This document shows, in pieces, positions 52,991-61,098 of a stretch of DNA of 64,000 nt (positions within the stretch are counted from its first letter, which is position 1; every line of letters starts with the position of its first letter). The stretch covers positions 2,458,122-2,522,121 of the forward strand of contig NZ_OY780933.1 of the NCBI RefSeq assembly GCF_963676065.1. The letters run 5' to 3'. A program made the translations under genes and the position numbers. The notes beneath the pieces are model-generated. The model was given only the letters and a program-made list of their open reading frames with translations. It ran no database searches and was not told where the DNA came from. This stretch comes from Maridesulfovibrio sp. GTDB lineage: Bacteria; Desulfobacterota; Desulfovibrionia; Desulfovibrionales; Desulfovibrionaceae.

Positions 52991-54532
52991 ATGAGTGTAC
53001 ATCAGGATTTCACCCGTCCCGAATGTCAGAAGGCTACCGGATTCGAAGGTTGTCCTCCTCTTATTTCGCTTAAAGGCATAACCAAACGGTTCGGCAAGGT
53101 TATAGCGAATAATAATATTTCACTGGATCTTTATCCGGGCCGCATTAAAGCTTTGCTCGGAGAGAACGGAGCAGGCAAGAGCACGCTTATGTCCATGCTT
53201 GCCGGACGTTTTCGCCCGGACGAAGGTTATATAGAAGTTGATGGGCAGCGTGTTGATTTCTCCAATTCCAAGGATGCCATCAAGGCCGGCGTAGGTATGG
53301 TTTACCAGCATTTTATGCTGGTTGATTCCATGACTGTGGCCGAAAATGTGCTTCTCGGGCAGGAGGGCGGCTTTTTCGTCAATCCAAAAGAGATGGAAAA
53401 ACGCGTCCGCAAGCTTGCTGAAGATTATGAGCTTGAGATTGATCCCTCCGCCATTGTTTCGAGTCTGTCCATGGGCGAGAAGCAGCGAGTTGAAATCCTG
53501 AAGCTGCTTTACCGCGAAAGCAAAGTGTTGATCTTTGATGAGCCGACAGCGGTTCTTACTCCCCGCGAAGCTTTCCGCCTGTTTGAAGCCCTCTGGGCCA
53601 TGACCCGTCAGGGAAAGTCCGTAGTCTTTATCAGTCACAAGCTGGAAGAGGTTATGGCCATCGCCGACGAGGTCGCTATTTTGCGCCGTGGCGTTGTGGA
53701 CGGCGAAGTCCCGCGTGATAAAATTACTTCCAAGGCTGATCTTGCCTGCCGCATGGTCGGTAAAGAGGTTATCCTCGAAGTAAACAAAGAAGAAGTTGAA
53801 GTCGGCGATAAGGTTCTGGATGTTAAGAATATGACCGGAATTGGCCTGCGTGATATCAATCTGAATGTACGCAAGGGCGAGGTCGTAGCCATAGTGGGAG
53901 TTGCCGGTAACGGTCAGCAGGAACTAGTTGAAGGCGTGTGCGGGATGCGTAAGCCTCCCAAAGATACAATTTTTATCATGGGCAAGCCGTGGCGTAATTT
54001 TTTCGCAGAGATGACCTGGAATAATTCCATGTCTTATATTCCGGAAGATCGTTTGGATCTTGCCACTGCCCGTAATCTGGATCTGGTGGATAATCTGCTT
54101 TTGACCACGCGGCAGGGATTTTCTTCAGGTCCCTTGATTCAGCATGATAAGGCCGCCAAAGTGGCTGAAGAACTTGTTGAGGAATATGATGTGCGTCCCG
54201 GTCGCATCCGGGCTCTGGCGTGGCAGCTTTCTGGCGGAAACCTACAGAAGATGGTACTCGCTCGTGAACTCTATCGTCAGCCTTACCTGATTGTAGCCGA
54301 ACAGCCTACTCAGGGTTTGGACATTTCAGCTACCGAGGAAGTCTGGAACAGGTTGCTTATGGCCCGGAAAACAGCCGGAATACTGCTTATAACAGGGGAT
54401 CTTGGGGAAGCGCTGCAACTAGCCGATCGGGTGGCAGTAATGTACTGCGGCCAGATTATGGACGAATTCTCAGTTACAGATAAAGCAAAAGTGGACAAAA
54501 TCGGTTTACTCATGGCCGGAGTAAAAGAATAA
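52991..54532 (+). CDS. ABC transporter ATPase with two nucleotide-binding domains
   Basis: A 513-residue protein with tandem ABC domains. The first has GENGAGKSTLMSML (Walker A), SLSMGEKQRVEILKLLYR (signature) and LIFDEPTAVLTP (Walker B). The second has VGVAGNGQQELVEG in place of a full Walker A, LSGGNLQKMVLARELYR (signature) and IVAEQPTQGLDI (Walker B with a Gln). Degenerate motifs in the second domain are normal for this sugar/nucleoside-type ATPase. Last gene of the importer operon, before a strong terminator. Confidence 0.92.
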   Translation: MSVHQDFTRPECQKATGFEGCPPLISLKGITKRFGKVIANNNISLDLYPGRIKALLGENGAGKSTLMSMLAGRFRPDEGYIEVDGQRVDFSNSKDAIKAGVGMVYQHFMLVDSMTVAENVLLGQEGGFFVNPKEMEKRVRKLAEDYELEIDPSAIVSSLSMGEKQRVEILKLLYRESKVLIFDEPTAVLTPREAFRLFEALWAMTRQGKSVVFISHKLEEVMAIADEVAILRRGVVDGEVPRDKITSKADLACRMVGKEVILEVNKEEVEVGDKVLDVKNMTGIGLRDINLNVRKGEVVAIVGVAGNGQQELVEGVCGMRKPPKDTIFIMGKPWRNFFAEMTWNNSMSYIPEDRLDLATARNLDLVDNLLLTTRQGFSSGPLIQHDKAAKVAEELVEEYDVRPGRIRALAWQLSGGNLQKMVLARELYRQPYLIVAEQPTQGLDISATEEVWNRLLMARKTAGILLITGDLGEALQLADRVAVMYCGQIMDEFSVTDKAKVDKIGLLMAGVKE

Positions 54533-54573
54533 ATATTTAGTTTTATAAACGGACTAAGTAGAGATAGTTAAGC

Positions 54574-54606
54574 AACCCCGCTTTGTTTTACAGAGCGGGG
54601 TTTTTG
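54574..54606 (+). terminator. Rho-independent terminator of the importer operon
   Basis: AACCCCGCT (54574-54582) pairs with AGCGGGGTT (54594-54602), followed by TTT G. Confidence 0.88.
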
Positions 54607-55036
54607 ATTGTTTTGAATATAAGACGAAGTGTAGATTCTCGTATGTGAATGCTTGTTATTCAAGACAGGGTTAGAATTGCGTCATTATAGAAAAAAAAGA
54701 AGTTTTTTTAGTTCCTGAAATTAATTTATATGATCTTGAATTGAGGATTTTAACTAATCTGTTAGTGTAAAAAAGTTCAAAACTTGTCATGTTGAATATA
54801 ACTTTGAAGGGTTGAGCTGTGTAAAATTATGTTGATCTTAAAAGTTGTAGTTGTTTTGTTATTTATGATGACATTTTTATATAAAATAGATTTGTGTGAA
54901 ATTTTTCTCAATGTTCGTTGTGTAGTCATGAAAACTACTGTTTTCTACCGTTGCATAGTTTGTACATCTACGTATTTTTATTGAAATAATCCTCGAATTT
55001 GAGTAGATAAAATCTACTTTCATGAGGAGGATTAGA
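54607..55036. other. 430-bp AT-rich leader upstream of cytochrome c3
   Basis: No gene seen. Very AT-rich, with poly-A and poly-T tracts (GAAAAAAAAGAAG near 54691). The run up to AGGAGG (55025-55030) should hold the promoter of the cytochrome gene. Confidence 0.4.
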
Positions 55037-55534
55037 ATGAAGACGAATTTTCTGTATGTTGGGGCGGCAGTGGTCTTTGCCGTTCTCGTAATTATTTACT
55101 CAACTGCGACCAGTAATCTCAGTGAGGAGATTGCAAGCATCTCCGCTGACAAAAAGATTGAAATTGTTTCCGAAGATCTGGTTGTAAGATTCCCTGTAAA
55201 CCTTGAATTTAAACGTCCTGAAGTGCTCAATCAGGTTCGTTTTACCCCGGTTAAGTTCTCTCACTTTGATCATCAGGATGTTAACTGTGGTAAATGCCAC
55301 CATACTTGGGACGGCAAATCTCAGATCAAAAGCTGTGCTGCCGCCGGCTGTCATGATGAACTGAAACATAAAGGTGAGCCTCATTCTTACTTTAAGGCGT
55401 TCCATACTCTTAAGAGTGACAGAAGCTGCCGTGGTTGCCACGTTGAAATGAACAAGGCAGGCGAAACTGATATCGCTACTGCTCCTTGCGCAAACAACGC
55501 TTGTCACCCAAAACGCGATAGAGCACACAACTAG
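55037..55534 (+). CDS. Class III tetrahaem cytochrome c3 with an N-terminal membrane anchor
   Basis: A 165-residue c-type cytochrome. Four haem sites are seen: C84xxC87H, C100x4C105H, C131xxC134H and C151x4C156H. This alternation of CxxCH and Cx4CH is the hallmark of cytochrome c3 of sulfate reducers. The N-terminus (residues about 6-24) is a hydrophobic helix with no clear cleavage site, and about 40 extra residues precede the cytochrome domain, so it may stay membrane-anchored. Soluble c3 proteins are about 107-120 residues when mature. ATG 55037 follows AGGAGG. Confidence 0.93.
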   Translation: MKTNFLYVGAAVVFAVLVIIYSTATSNLSEEIASISADKKIEIVSEDLVVRFPVNLEFKRPEVLNQVRFTPVKFSHFDHQDVNCGKCHHTWDGKSQIKSCAAAGCHDELKHKGEPHSYFKAFHTLKSDRSCRGCHVEMNKAGETDIATAPCANNACHPKRDRAHN

Positions 55535-55567
55535 AAAGTATTTCATAACTTTTCGAGGTTGTACGCT

Positions 55568-55608
55568 AGAGCCGTCTGTGGTTGCCCTACAGACGGCTCT
55601 TTTTTTAT
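55568..55608 (+). terminator. Rho-independent terminator after cytochrome c3
   Basis: AGAGCCGTCTGT (55568-55579) pairs perfectly with ACAGACGGCTCT (55589-55600), followed by TTTTTTTA. Confidence 0.9.
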
Positions 55609-55620
55609 GACTCTTGTATG

Positions 55621-55672
55621 TTGACTTTGTTTTATGCTTTGTATAATTTTAACATACCATACGGTATGGTAT
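55621..55672 (+). promoter_or_regulatory. Promoter and TetR operator
   Basis: TTGACT (55621) and TATAAT (55642-55647) with a 15-bp spacer form a probable promoter, slightly short. A 19-bp palindrome ATACCATAC-G-GTATGGTAT (55654-55672) with perfect 9-bp arms lies where transcription would start. It is well placed for autorepression by the TetR-type protein encoded 18 bp downstream. Confidence 0.75.
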
Positions 55673-55690
55673 TGAAAGGCAGGAGGTGGA

Positions 55691-56260
55691 ATGACAAAGA
55701 ATTCGACAGGGAATGAGCTCCGGCATTGTGCTGCAGATTTACTGGATGCAGGCTTAAAGTTGCTCGAAACTGAAAGTATTCAGCAGCTGACAATTGATGC
55801 CCTGTGCCGGAAGCTGAAAGTGACGAAGGGGTCTTTTTATCATCACTTCGAGAATCGCGCTGATTTTCTGGAAAGGATGCTTGAGCATTGGCTGGAGGGC
55901 TGGACGCTTGCCAGCATCGAAGCTGCCGACGAGGGTGTTGATGCAACTGAGCGATTCAACTTGATTGTCGAGAAAGCACACAAGCTGCCCTCTGGAGCCG
56001 AGACCAGTATCAGGGCGTGGGCTTTGCATGATGAGCTGGCACAGAAGTATATCGAGCGTGTCGACAGTATGCGAATCGAGTATTTGCGATTAATTTTTGA
56101 AGAGATAAGTGGGGATTCTGAGCGGGCAACCCTGCTTTCCAAAATAAGTTACTCTATGTTTTTAGGTGTTCGGATGATGGGGAAAAACATTTCGGAAAAA
56201 GAGCATAGCTGTATTCTGGAAACAATGAAGCAGGAGTTGTACCGGATTCCCGTAAAGTAA
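55691..56260 (+). CDS. TetR-family transcriptional regulator
   Basis: A 189-residue repressor. The helix-turn-helix is LTIDALCRKLKVTKGSFYHHF, here given in part as LCRKLKVTKGSFYHHF, the canonical TetR recognition helix. The C-terminal ligand domain is unassigned. AGGAGG precedes the ATG. It probably represses itself and the two small genes that follow (14 bp and overlapping). Confidence 0.9.
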   Translation: MTKNSTGNELRHCAADLLDAGLKLLETESIQQLTIDALCRKLKVTKGSFYHHFENRADFLERMLEHWLEGWTLASIEAADEGVDATERFNLIVEKAHKLPSGAETSIRAWALHDELAQKYIERVDSMRIEYLRLIFEEISGDSERATLLSKISYSMFLGVRMMGKNISEKEHSCILETMKQELYRIPVK

Positions 56261-56274
56261 AGGGGGTATGTATC

Positions 56275-56646
56275 ATGCAGTCAAATATTTTATGGAATGA
56301 GGTTGAAGAACTGTTTGCTAAAGTAGAACATGCGTCTTTGGCTATAGTGCGCGTAAACATCGAATGTGATGCTCGCATGACTCTTATGGCAGCCCAGCCG
56401 GGAGCGGGTTTCTGGATTAAATCTTTGTGGCAAGGCCGCTTTCCGTCTCAGCCAGCCCTAAGGCTGTTTTGCCGAACAGGACTAAGGCGAAAAGCGACTC
56501 AGGCTGAGATAGATACTTTCCTTGGCAAAGTAAGTCTGTACCGCTTCCTCAAAGGATATGATTTACTTTGGAAGGGTATGAATACAGTTCGCGAGTTTGA
56601 GGTGGTACGCATTGAAGGTCTTGAAGCGGGGAGGATGAATCCATGA
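56275..56646 (+). CDS. Hypothetical protein in the TetR operon
   Basis: A 123-residue soluble protein with no recognised family. It is rich in aromatic and basic residues in the middle (SLWQGRFPSQPALRLFCRTGL). It starts 14 bp after the TetR stop and overlaps the next gene by 4 bp (ATGA-type), so it is translated with it. Function unknown. Confidence 0.7.
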   Translation: MQSNILWNEVEELFAKVEHASLAIVRVNIECDARMTLMAAQPGAGFWIKSLWQGRFPSQPALRLFCRTGLRRKATQAEIDTFLGKVSLYRFLKGYDLLWKGMNTVREFEVVRIEGLEAGRMNP

Positions 56647-57146
56647 GCCAATCTGAAGCAATCTTAAATTCAATTCCCCAACTGCAAAAAATTTGCGCTA
56701 ACGCCGATCATGTCTATAGTGTGAAGTTTAAAAGTCGACGCAATATGGAGGATTTTCTGATCCGTTTGATGTCCTACAAGCCGGGGTGGCTTACTCTCCT
56801 GTATAAAGTCAGAGGTGTACTGGCCCGAATAATGGGGTTCAAACATAACGAGTTTATGGATCACGGTCTTAAAGTCTCTGATTACAATTTCAAACGTGGC
56901 GGACAGGTTGATTTCTTTAATTCAGTTGGTTTTGAAGCGGATAAATTCTGGCTCGGTGCAGTCGAAGATACGCATCTCACCGGATATATCGGAGTGGTTT
57001 TAGAGTCTGCTGAAAATGGCATACATCTTTACCATGTATTTACAATTGTTCACTATACACATTGGACCGGCCCGGTTTACTTTAACCTGATCAAGCCGTT
57101 CAGCCATTTAGTGGTCTATTGCATGGCTAATTATGCAGCAAAATAA
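56643..57146 (+). CDS. DUF2867-like protein
   Basis: A 167-residue protein resembling the DUF2867 family: LTLLYKVRGVLARIMGFKH near residue 55 and VHYTHWTGPVYFNLIKPFSH near the C-terminus. No enzymatic motif is apparent. It is the last gene of the TetR operon; a hairpin terminator starts at its stop. Members often stand next to TetR regulators. Confidence 0.75.
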   Translation: MSQSEAILNSIPQLQKICANADHVYSVKFKSRRNMEDFLIRLMSYKPGWLTLLYKVRGVLARIMGFKHNEFMDHGLKVSDYNFKRGGQVDFFNSVGFEADKFWLGAVEDTHLTGYIGVVLESAENGIHLYHVFTIVHYTHWTGPVYFNLIKPFSHLVVYCMANYAAK

Positions 57147-57181
57147 AAACGCACAAGGCAGACCTTGTGCGTTTTATCTTT
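57146..57181 (+). terminator. Rho-independent terminator after the DUF2867-like gene
   Basis: AAAACGCACAAGG (57146-57158) pairs with CCTTGTGCGTTTT (57163-57175), a 4-base loop, then ATCTTTC. It also gives an A/T-flanked stem for the convergent gene at 57200. Confidence 0.85.
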
Positions 57182-57199
57182 CATTATGACGGTTACATT

Positions 57200-57985
57200 T
57201 TATTCAAGCAATTCTTCCACTGCGGACATATGAATTTCAAGTTCGCTGTCTTTCAATTTAAGTACATGCTGTAGCTCTTTCATAGACTCTTGAGGGTCAT
57301 ACAGCGGATAATCGCTGCCGAACAGAATCTTTTCCCGTGGATGTTTGTTGATGATTTCATGAAGTATTTTTCTGTCTACGAACGGCAGGCAACTGGATGT
57401 ATCGAAATAAACGTCCATGCCCGCCAATTCTTCAGCAACCATTTTCCAGTGATACAGTCCTCCCATGTGCGCGCCGATAGCTTTTAGCTTCGGAAAGTTG
57501 AGGAGCAGTTTTTTCAGCTTAAGCGGGCAGGATGGATTTTTCTCAGGCGGTAGCTTATCGCCGATGTGGAACATGCATACAAAACGGCCCTGTATCATTT
57601 CCATTATGCGGTAAAATTTAGGATCATCCATGAAGAATCCCTGAAAGTCGGGATGAAATTTCAGGCCCTTGATCCCGTTGCGTTCAAGGCGGTCAAATTC
57701 TCTCTCCGGGTCGGCGTAATCCGGGTGCATGGTCCCGAAAGTGATGATCCGTTCATCGGATTTTGCAAGCTCAATGGACCAGTTGTTAGCCGGAATGACC
57801 TGATCTTGTGACGTAGCGGCGGTATGGATGATGATTCTGTCCAGTCCTGCCCGTGATGCACGGTTGAGAATGTCTTCAGGATGTCCGTTTCCAACTGCTG
57901 TTATGCCGTAGTGATCATGAAGTTGCTTAATAACTTTGTCAGCGATTTTTGGGTGAAATGCGTGTGTATGGACGTCGTAATACAT
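57200..57985 (-). CDS. Amidohydrolase-family protein (PF04909 type)
   Basis: A 261-residue TIM-barrel hydrolase. YYDVHTHAFHPK holds the HxH metal pair; LKFHPDFQGFF, CMFHIGDKLPPEKN, IGAHMGG and ILFGSDYPLYDP give further His and Asp ligands in the amidohydrolase-2 order. Such enzymes decarboxylate or hydrolyse small ring compounds. Substrate not assigned. Confidence 0.85.
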   Translation of the reverse strand: MYYDVHTHAFHPKIADKVIKQLHDHYGITAVGNGHPEDILNRASRAGLDRIIIHTAATSQDQVIPANNWSIELAKSDERIITFGTMHPDYADPEREFDRLERNGIKGLKFHPDFQGFFMDDPKFYRIMEMIQGRFVCMFHIGDKLPPEKNPSCPLKLKKLLLNFPKLKAIGAHMGGLYHWKMVAEELAGMDVYFDTSSCLPFVDRKILHEIINKHPREKILFGSDYPLYDPQESMKELQHVLKLKDSELEIHMSAVEELLE

Positions 57986-58015
57986 GGTTGTTATCCGTGT
58001 TTGAAATTACTGAAT

Positions 58016-58045
58016 CAGGGTGTGAATATAAAAATTCACACCCTG
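58016..58045. repeat. Hairpin between the thioesterase and amidohydrolase genes
   Basis: CAGGGTGTGAAT (58016-58027) pairs perfectly with ATTCACACCCTG (58034-58045). On the + strand TTTATTT follows; on the minus strand, the direction of both flanking genes, there is no T-run. Possible terminator or leader structure. Confidence 0.5.
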
Positions 58046-58116
58046 TTTATTTCCTCTCACGGGAATCTGAAGTCAGAAAAAATGACGAGAGTCTCGAGCG
58101 GGGATTAAAGGTTTGA

Positions 58117-58527
58117 TTAAAATATTTCTTTAAGCCATTCCGGGACGCGGACAGGGCGTCCATCTTTATTTACACAGGCATGCTCGGTAAATCCGGTTGC
58201 GACTAGTGTAGAGCGGTCATCCTTGTAAATGTCGTAGATGAACTTGATGGAAGCTCGTTTCCACTGACTGATGCCGACCTGAATGCTTAATTGGTCATCA
58301 TAATGCGCAGGGGTGCGGTAGCGGCATGAAGCCTCACGTACCGGCAGATAGATGCCGCGTTCTTCAACTTCGGCATAGCTCATTCCCCGTTCACGAATAA
58401 AGAGTGAACGGGAGCGTTCAAAAAAGTGCAGGTATTCTGCGTAATATACAACACCCATGGCATCTGTTTCACCGTATGACACGCTGTGGGACAGCCATGA
58501 ATGCGGAGTCGGGAATTCGTTGTTCAT
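58117..58527 (-). CDS. YbgC/FadM-type acyl-CoA thioesterase
   Basis: A 136-residue hotdog-fold thioesterase. VSYGETDAMGVVYYAEYLHFFE contains the catalytic Asp (TDAMGVVYYAEY), as in 4-hydroxybenzoyl-CoA thioesterases. ATG 58527 lies just after the stop of the phosphoglycerate-mutase-like gene; a GTG at 58554 in the same frame overlaps that gene and has no ribosome-binding site. In many bacteria ybgC is next to tolQ; here tol-pal is more than 50 kb away. Confidence 0.87.
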   Translation of the reverse strand: MNNEFPTPHSWLSHSVSYGETDAMGVVYYAEYLHFFERSRSLFIRERGMSYAEVEERGIYLPVREASCRYRTPAHYDDQLSIQVGISQWKRASIKFIYDIYKDDRSTLVATGFTEHACVNKDGRPVRVPEWLKEIF

Positions 58528-58532
58528 GATTA

Positions 58533-59711
58533 TTAGATCTTCTTTAATACCCACTGCATGAATTTATGCCCGTCCGGGATAATTATTCCGGCCCGGTCAG
58601 CATTCTCTTCGGTAAACGAAGTCTCGCCGGAGGCTATCAAGCGTGGTGAGGTCATAATAAATGGAACCGGTGTTTCATCGTGGGTTCTGGTTTCTATTGG
58701 AGTGTAGTGGTCGCAGGTGATCACGTAATTTGCTTTATCCAGAGGATATTTCTCCAGCAACGGAGCCACAATGCGGGAATCAAAACGCTCTATGGATTTG
58801 ATCTTGTCTTCAACGCTGCCCATGTGCCCGGACTCATCCGGCCCTTCAAGGTGAACGTATACGAAGTCGCCGTGTTCAAGAAATTTGAGAGCTGCCTCAA
58901 CCTTGCCTTCGTAGTTGGTATCCACCAGTCCGGTGGCTCCTTCTACGTCGATAACTTCCATTTCCGAAGCATTTCCGAGTCCCTTGATCAGGTCCACTGC
59001 GGAGATCACCGCGCCCTTCAAGCCGAATTTTTTCTCAAAAGGTGGCAGAATCAGCGGACGGCCCTGCCCCCATGGCCAGATGGAGACAGCCTTGGTTCCG
59101 TTTTCGGCAAGAAGTTTGGCCGCGTCACGTACCAGTTTATCCAGTCTAGGACTTTTGGCAAATTCACGGACGTCTTCATCGATGGACTTATCGGTCAGGT
59201 CGTGGGGCGGACGTATGTGCAGCTCCGCTTCCATCTGCTTCGCTCCGCCTTTCTGAACCAGCAGATGGCGATACTGAATACCGGGGTAAAAAGTAAATTC
59301 ATCGTTACCGAGTTCGGCCTGCAGCTTTTCCACCAGCGGTACGGATTTATCAGTTCCGATGTGACCGGAAGAGTAATCGTACATGGTGCCGTTTTCCGTG
59401 AGTTCGGAAAGATTGACCAGATTCATGCGCCAGACCAGATCATCAGGGTCAAGTTTTAGACCCTGAGCCGCTGCCTCGATGGGGCCGCGACCGGTGTGGT
59501 AAGTGGCGGGATCAAAACCCAGCAGAGACATATTCGCAATATCTGATCCGGGAGCCATTCCTTTAGGCACGGTACGACATGTTCCGATCAACCCTTTTCC
59601 GGCCAGCATGTCCATATTCGGAGTATCGGCAGCTGCAAGGGTGGTCTTGTTGCCCAGTTCTTCAATGGGCCAGCCGCCCATTCCGTCGGCGATGAGAAAA
59701 ATGAGTTTCAT
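58533..59711 (-). CDS. ApgM-like phosphomutase, probable homoserine kinase
   Basis: A 392-residue alkaline-phosphatase-superfamily enzyme related to cofactor-independent phosphoglycerate mutase. IFLIADGMGGWPIEELGNKT (metal Asp), APGSDIANMSLLGFDPATYH (catalytic Ser), VHLEGPDESGHMG and VITCDHYTP are the metal ligands. Proteins of this subfamily that sit beside threonine-pathway genes have been proposed as homoserine kinases. Here it starts 9 bp after homoserine dehydrogenase and no classical thrB is in the window, so the kinase role is preferred; true phosphoglycerate mutase activity remains possible. Confidence 0.82.
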   Translation of the reverse strand: MKLIFLIADGMGGWPIEELGNKTTLAAADTPNMDMLAGKGLIGTCRTVPKGMAPGSDIANMSLLGFDPATYHTGRGPIEAAAQGLKLDPDDLVWRMNLVNLSELTENGTMYDYSSGHIGTDKSVPLVEKLQAELGNDEFTFYPGIQYRHLLVQKGGAKQMEAELHIRPPHDLTDKSIDEDVREFAKSPRLDKLVRDAAKLLAENGTKAVSIWPWGQGRPLILPPFEKKFGLKGAVISAVDLIKGLGNASEMEVIDVEGATGLVDTNYEGKVEAALKFLEHGDFVYVHLEGPDESGHMGSVEDKIKSIERFDSRIVAPLLEKYPLDKANYVITCDHYTPIETRTHDETPVPFIMTSPRLIASGETSFTEENADRAGIIIPDGHKFMQWVLKKI

Positions 59712-59720
59712 ATGTAAAAA

Positions 59721-61010
59721 TTATCCTTTTAAAATGCGCATGGACATAGTCGGTCTGGTGATGAAGGGCATTTTGTCGATCTCGGCAATAGCTGCTTTCA
59801 CGTCCTTGGTGCTGGACTTATAGGTGGTGAAAACAACGGGTATATCCTTATCTTCGGGATGACCTTTCTGCACAGCCTGCGCAATGGAAATATTATGTTC
59901 TGCGAGGCACTTGGAAAGTGCCGCCATAACCCCGGCCTTATCCTGTACGGTAAAGCGAAAGTAGTATTCCGAGGTCGCAAGTTCCGGAGCGAGAATATTT
60001 GCTTTTTCAATGGGAGCGTTGCAAAAGCCGGTGTTATCCGGTCTATCTGTCTTCGCAAGGGCCATTATGTCGGCCAGAACCGCGCTTCCTGTGGGCAGTG
60101 ATCCAGCACCCTGACCGTGAAAAAAGGCGGGGCCCACGGCATTACCTTCAACTCTAACGGCGTTGTAGTTTCCGCCTACACGGGCCAGCAGCAGGGTGTA
60201 TTTTACCAGTGCCGGAAAAACACCGGCCTCAAGTTTTCCGCCTACGTCTTGAACCGCTCCAATGAGCTTGACGCGATAGCCGAATTCACGGGCAAAGCGG
60301 ATATCCTGCCCTTCAATCTTTGTGATGCCTTCTATAGGCAGCTCAGCCAGCGGGTAGTCTTTGCCGTAGGCGACACGGGTCAGCACGCAGACTTTGTGAG
60401 CGGCGTCGATTCCTTCGATGTCGAAGGTCGGATCTGCTTCTGCGTAGCCCAGTTCGGTGGCCTGTTTCAGGGCGGTTTCGAACTCCAGATCATTGGTGGA
60501 CATTTCTGAAAGAATGTAGTTGGCGGTTCCGTTCAGGATGCCGACAATGGATTTAATACGGTTCCCGGCCAGTGAATCCTTGATGGACTGGATAATGGGA
60601 ATGCCGCCTGCTACGCTTGATTCGTAGTACAGGCCGACTTTATTTTTTGCCGCTATCTTGAAAAGTTCAATGCCGTGCTCAGCCAGCAGATGTTTATTAG
60701 CCGTGACTACGTGCTTGCCTGCTTCAAGGGCTTTGATGACGATTTCCTTGGCCACGGTGGTGCCGCCCATGAGCTCCACGACAATGTCTATATTCGGGCT
60801 GGATGTGAATTCGTCGAGATCTGCGGTGAATTTTACTTCAGGTCCGGGCAGAAAATCTCTTTTTTTGTTCACGTCGCGGACAAGAATGGATGCGATTTCA
60901 AATTTTTTCCCGCATCGTGCGAGGATCACATCTTCATTTTCTTCCAAAATCCGGGCAAGTCCGGTTCCGACTGTGCCGAATCCGGCGATGGCAAGCTTAA
61001 CAGTTTGCAT
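59721..61010 (-). CDS. hom: Homoserine dehydrogenase with ACT domain
   Basis: A 429-residue enzyme of threonine and methionine synthesis that reduces aspartate semialdehyde to homoserine. LAIGFGTVGTGLARILEEN-type start (AIAGFGTVGTGLARIL) binds NAD(P)H. GKHVVTANKHLLAEHG and GILNGTANYILSEM, with ADPTFDIEGIDAAHK, form the catalytic core. The C-terminal ACT domain (YYFRFTVQDKAGVMAALSK) probably mediates threonine feedback. It is in an operon with the ApgM-like gene. Confidence 0.94.
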   Translation of the reverse strand: MQTVKLAIAGFGTVGTGLARILEENEDVILARCGKKFEIASILVRDVNKKRDFLPGPEVKFTADLDEFTSSPNIDIVVELMGGTTVAKEIVIKALEAGKHVVTANKHLLAEHGIELFKIAAKNKVGLYYESSVAGGIPIIQSIKDSLAGNRIKSIVGILNGTANYILSEMSTNDLEFETALKQATELGYAEADPTFDIEGIDAAHKVCVLTRVAYGKDYPLAELPIEGITKIEGQDIRFAREFGYRVKLIGAVQDVGGKLEAGVFPALVKYTLLLARVGGNYNAVRVEGNAVGPAFFHGQGAGSLPTGSAVLADIMALAKTDRPDNTGFCNAPIEKANILAPELATSEYYFRFTVQDKAGVMAALSKCLAEHNISIAQAVQKGHPEDKDIPVVFTTYKSSTKDVKAAIAEIDKMPFITRPTMSMRILKG

Positions 61011-61047
61011 TAAAACCTCTTAATTCATTTCACGGAGTTCAAAATAA

Positions 61048-61079
61048 CTAACAGGCCGCGTTATATCGCAGCCTGTTAG
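61048..61079 (-). terminator. Hairpin between alaC and hom
   Basis: CTAACAGGC (61048-61056) pairs with GCCTGTTAG (61071-61079) with an inner GCG/CGC stem. On the minus strand it is followed by TTATTTTG. It lies 20 bp beyond the aminotransferase stop and 38 bp before hom, so it may end alaC or attenuate hom. Confidence 0.55.
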
Positions 61080-61098
61080 AAATTTGAATAGTTATCTT

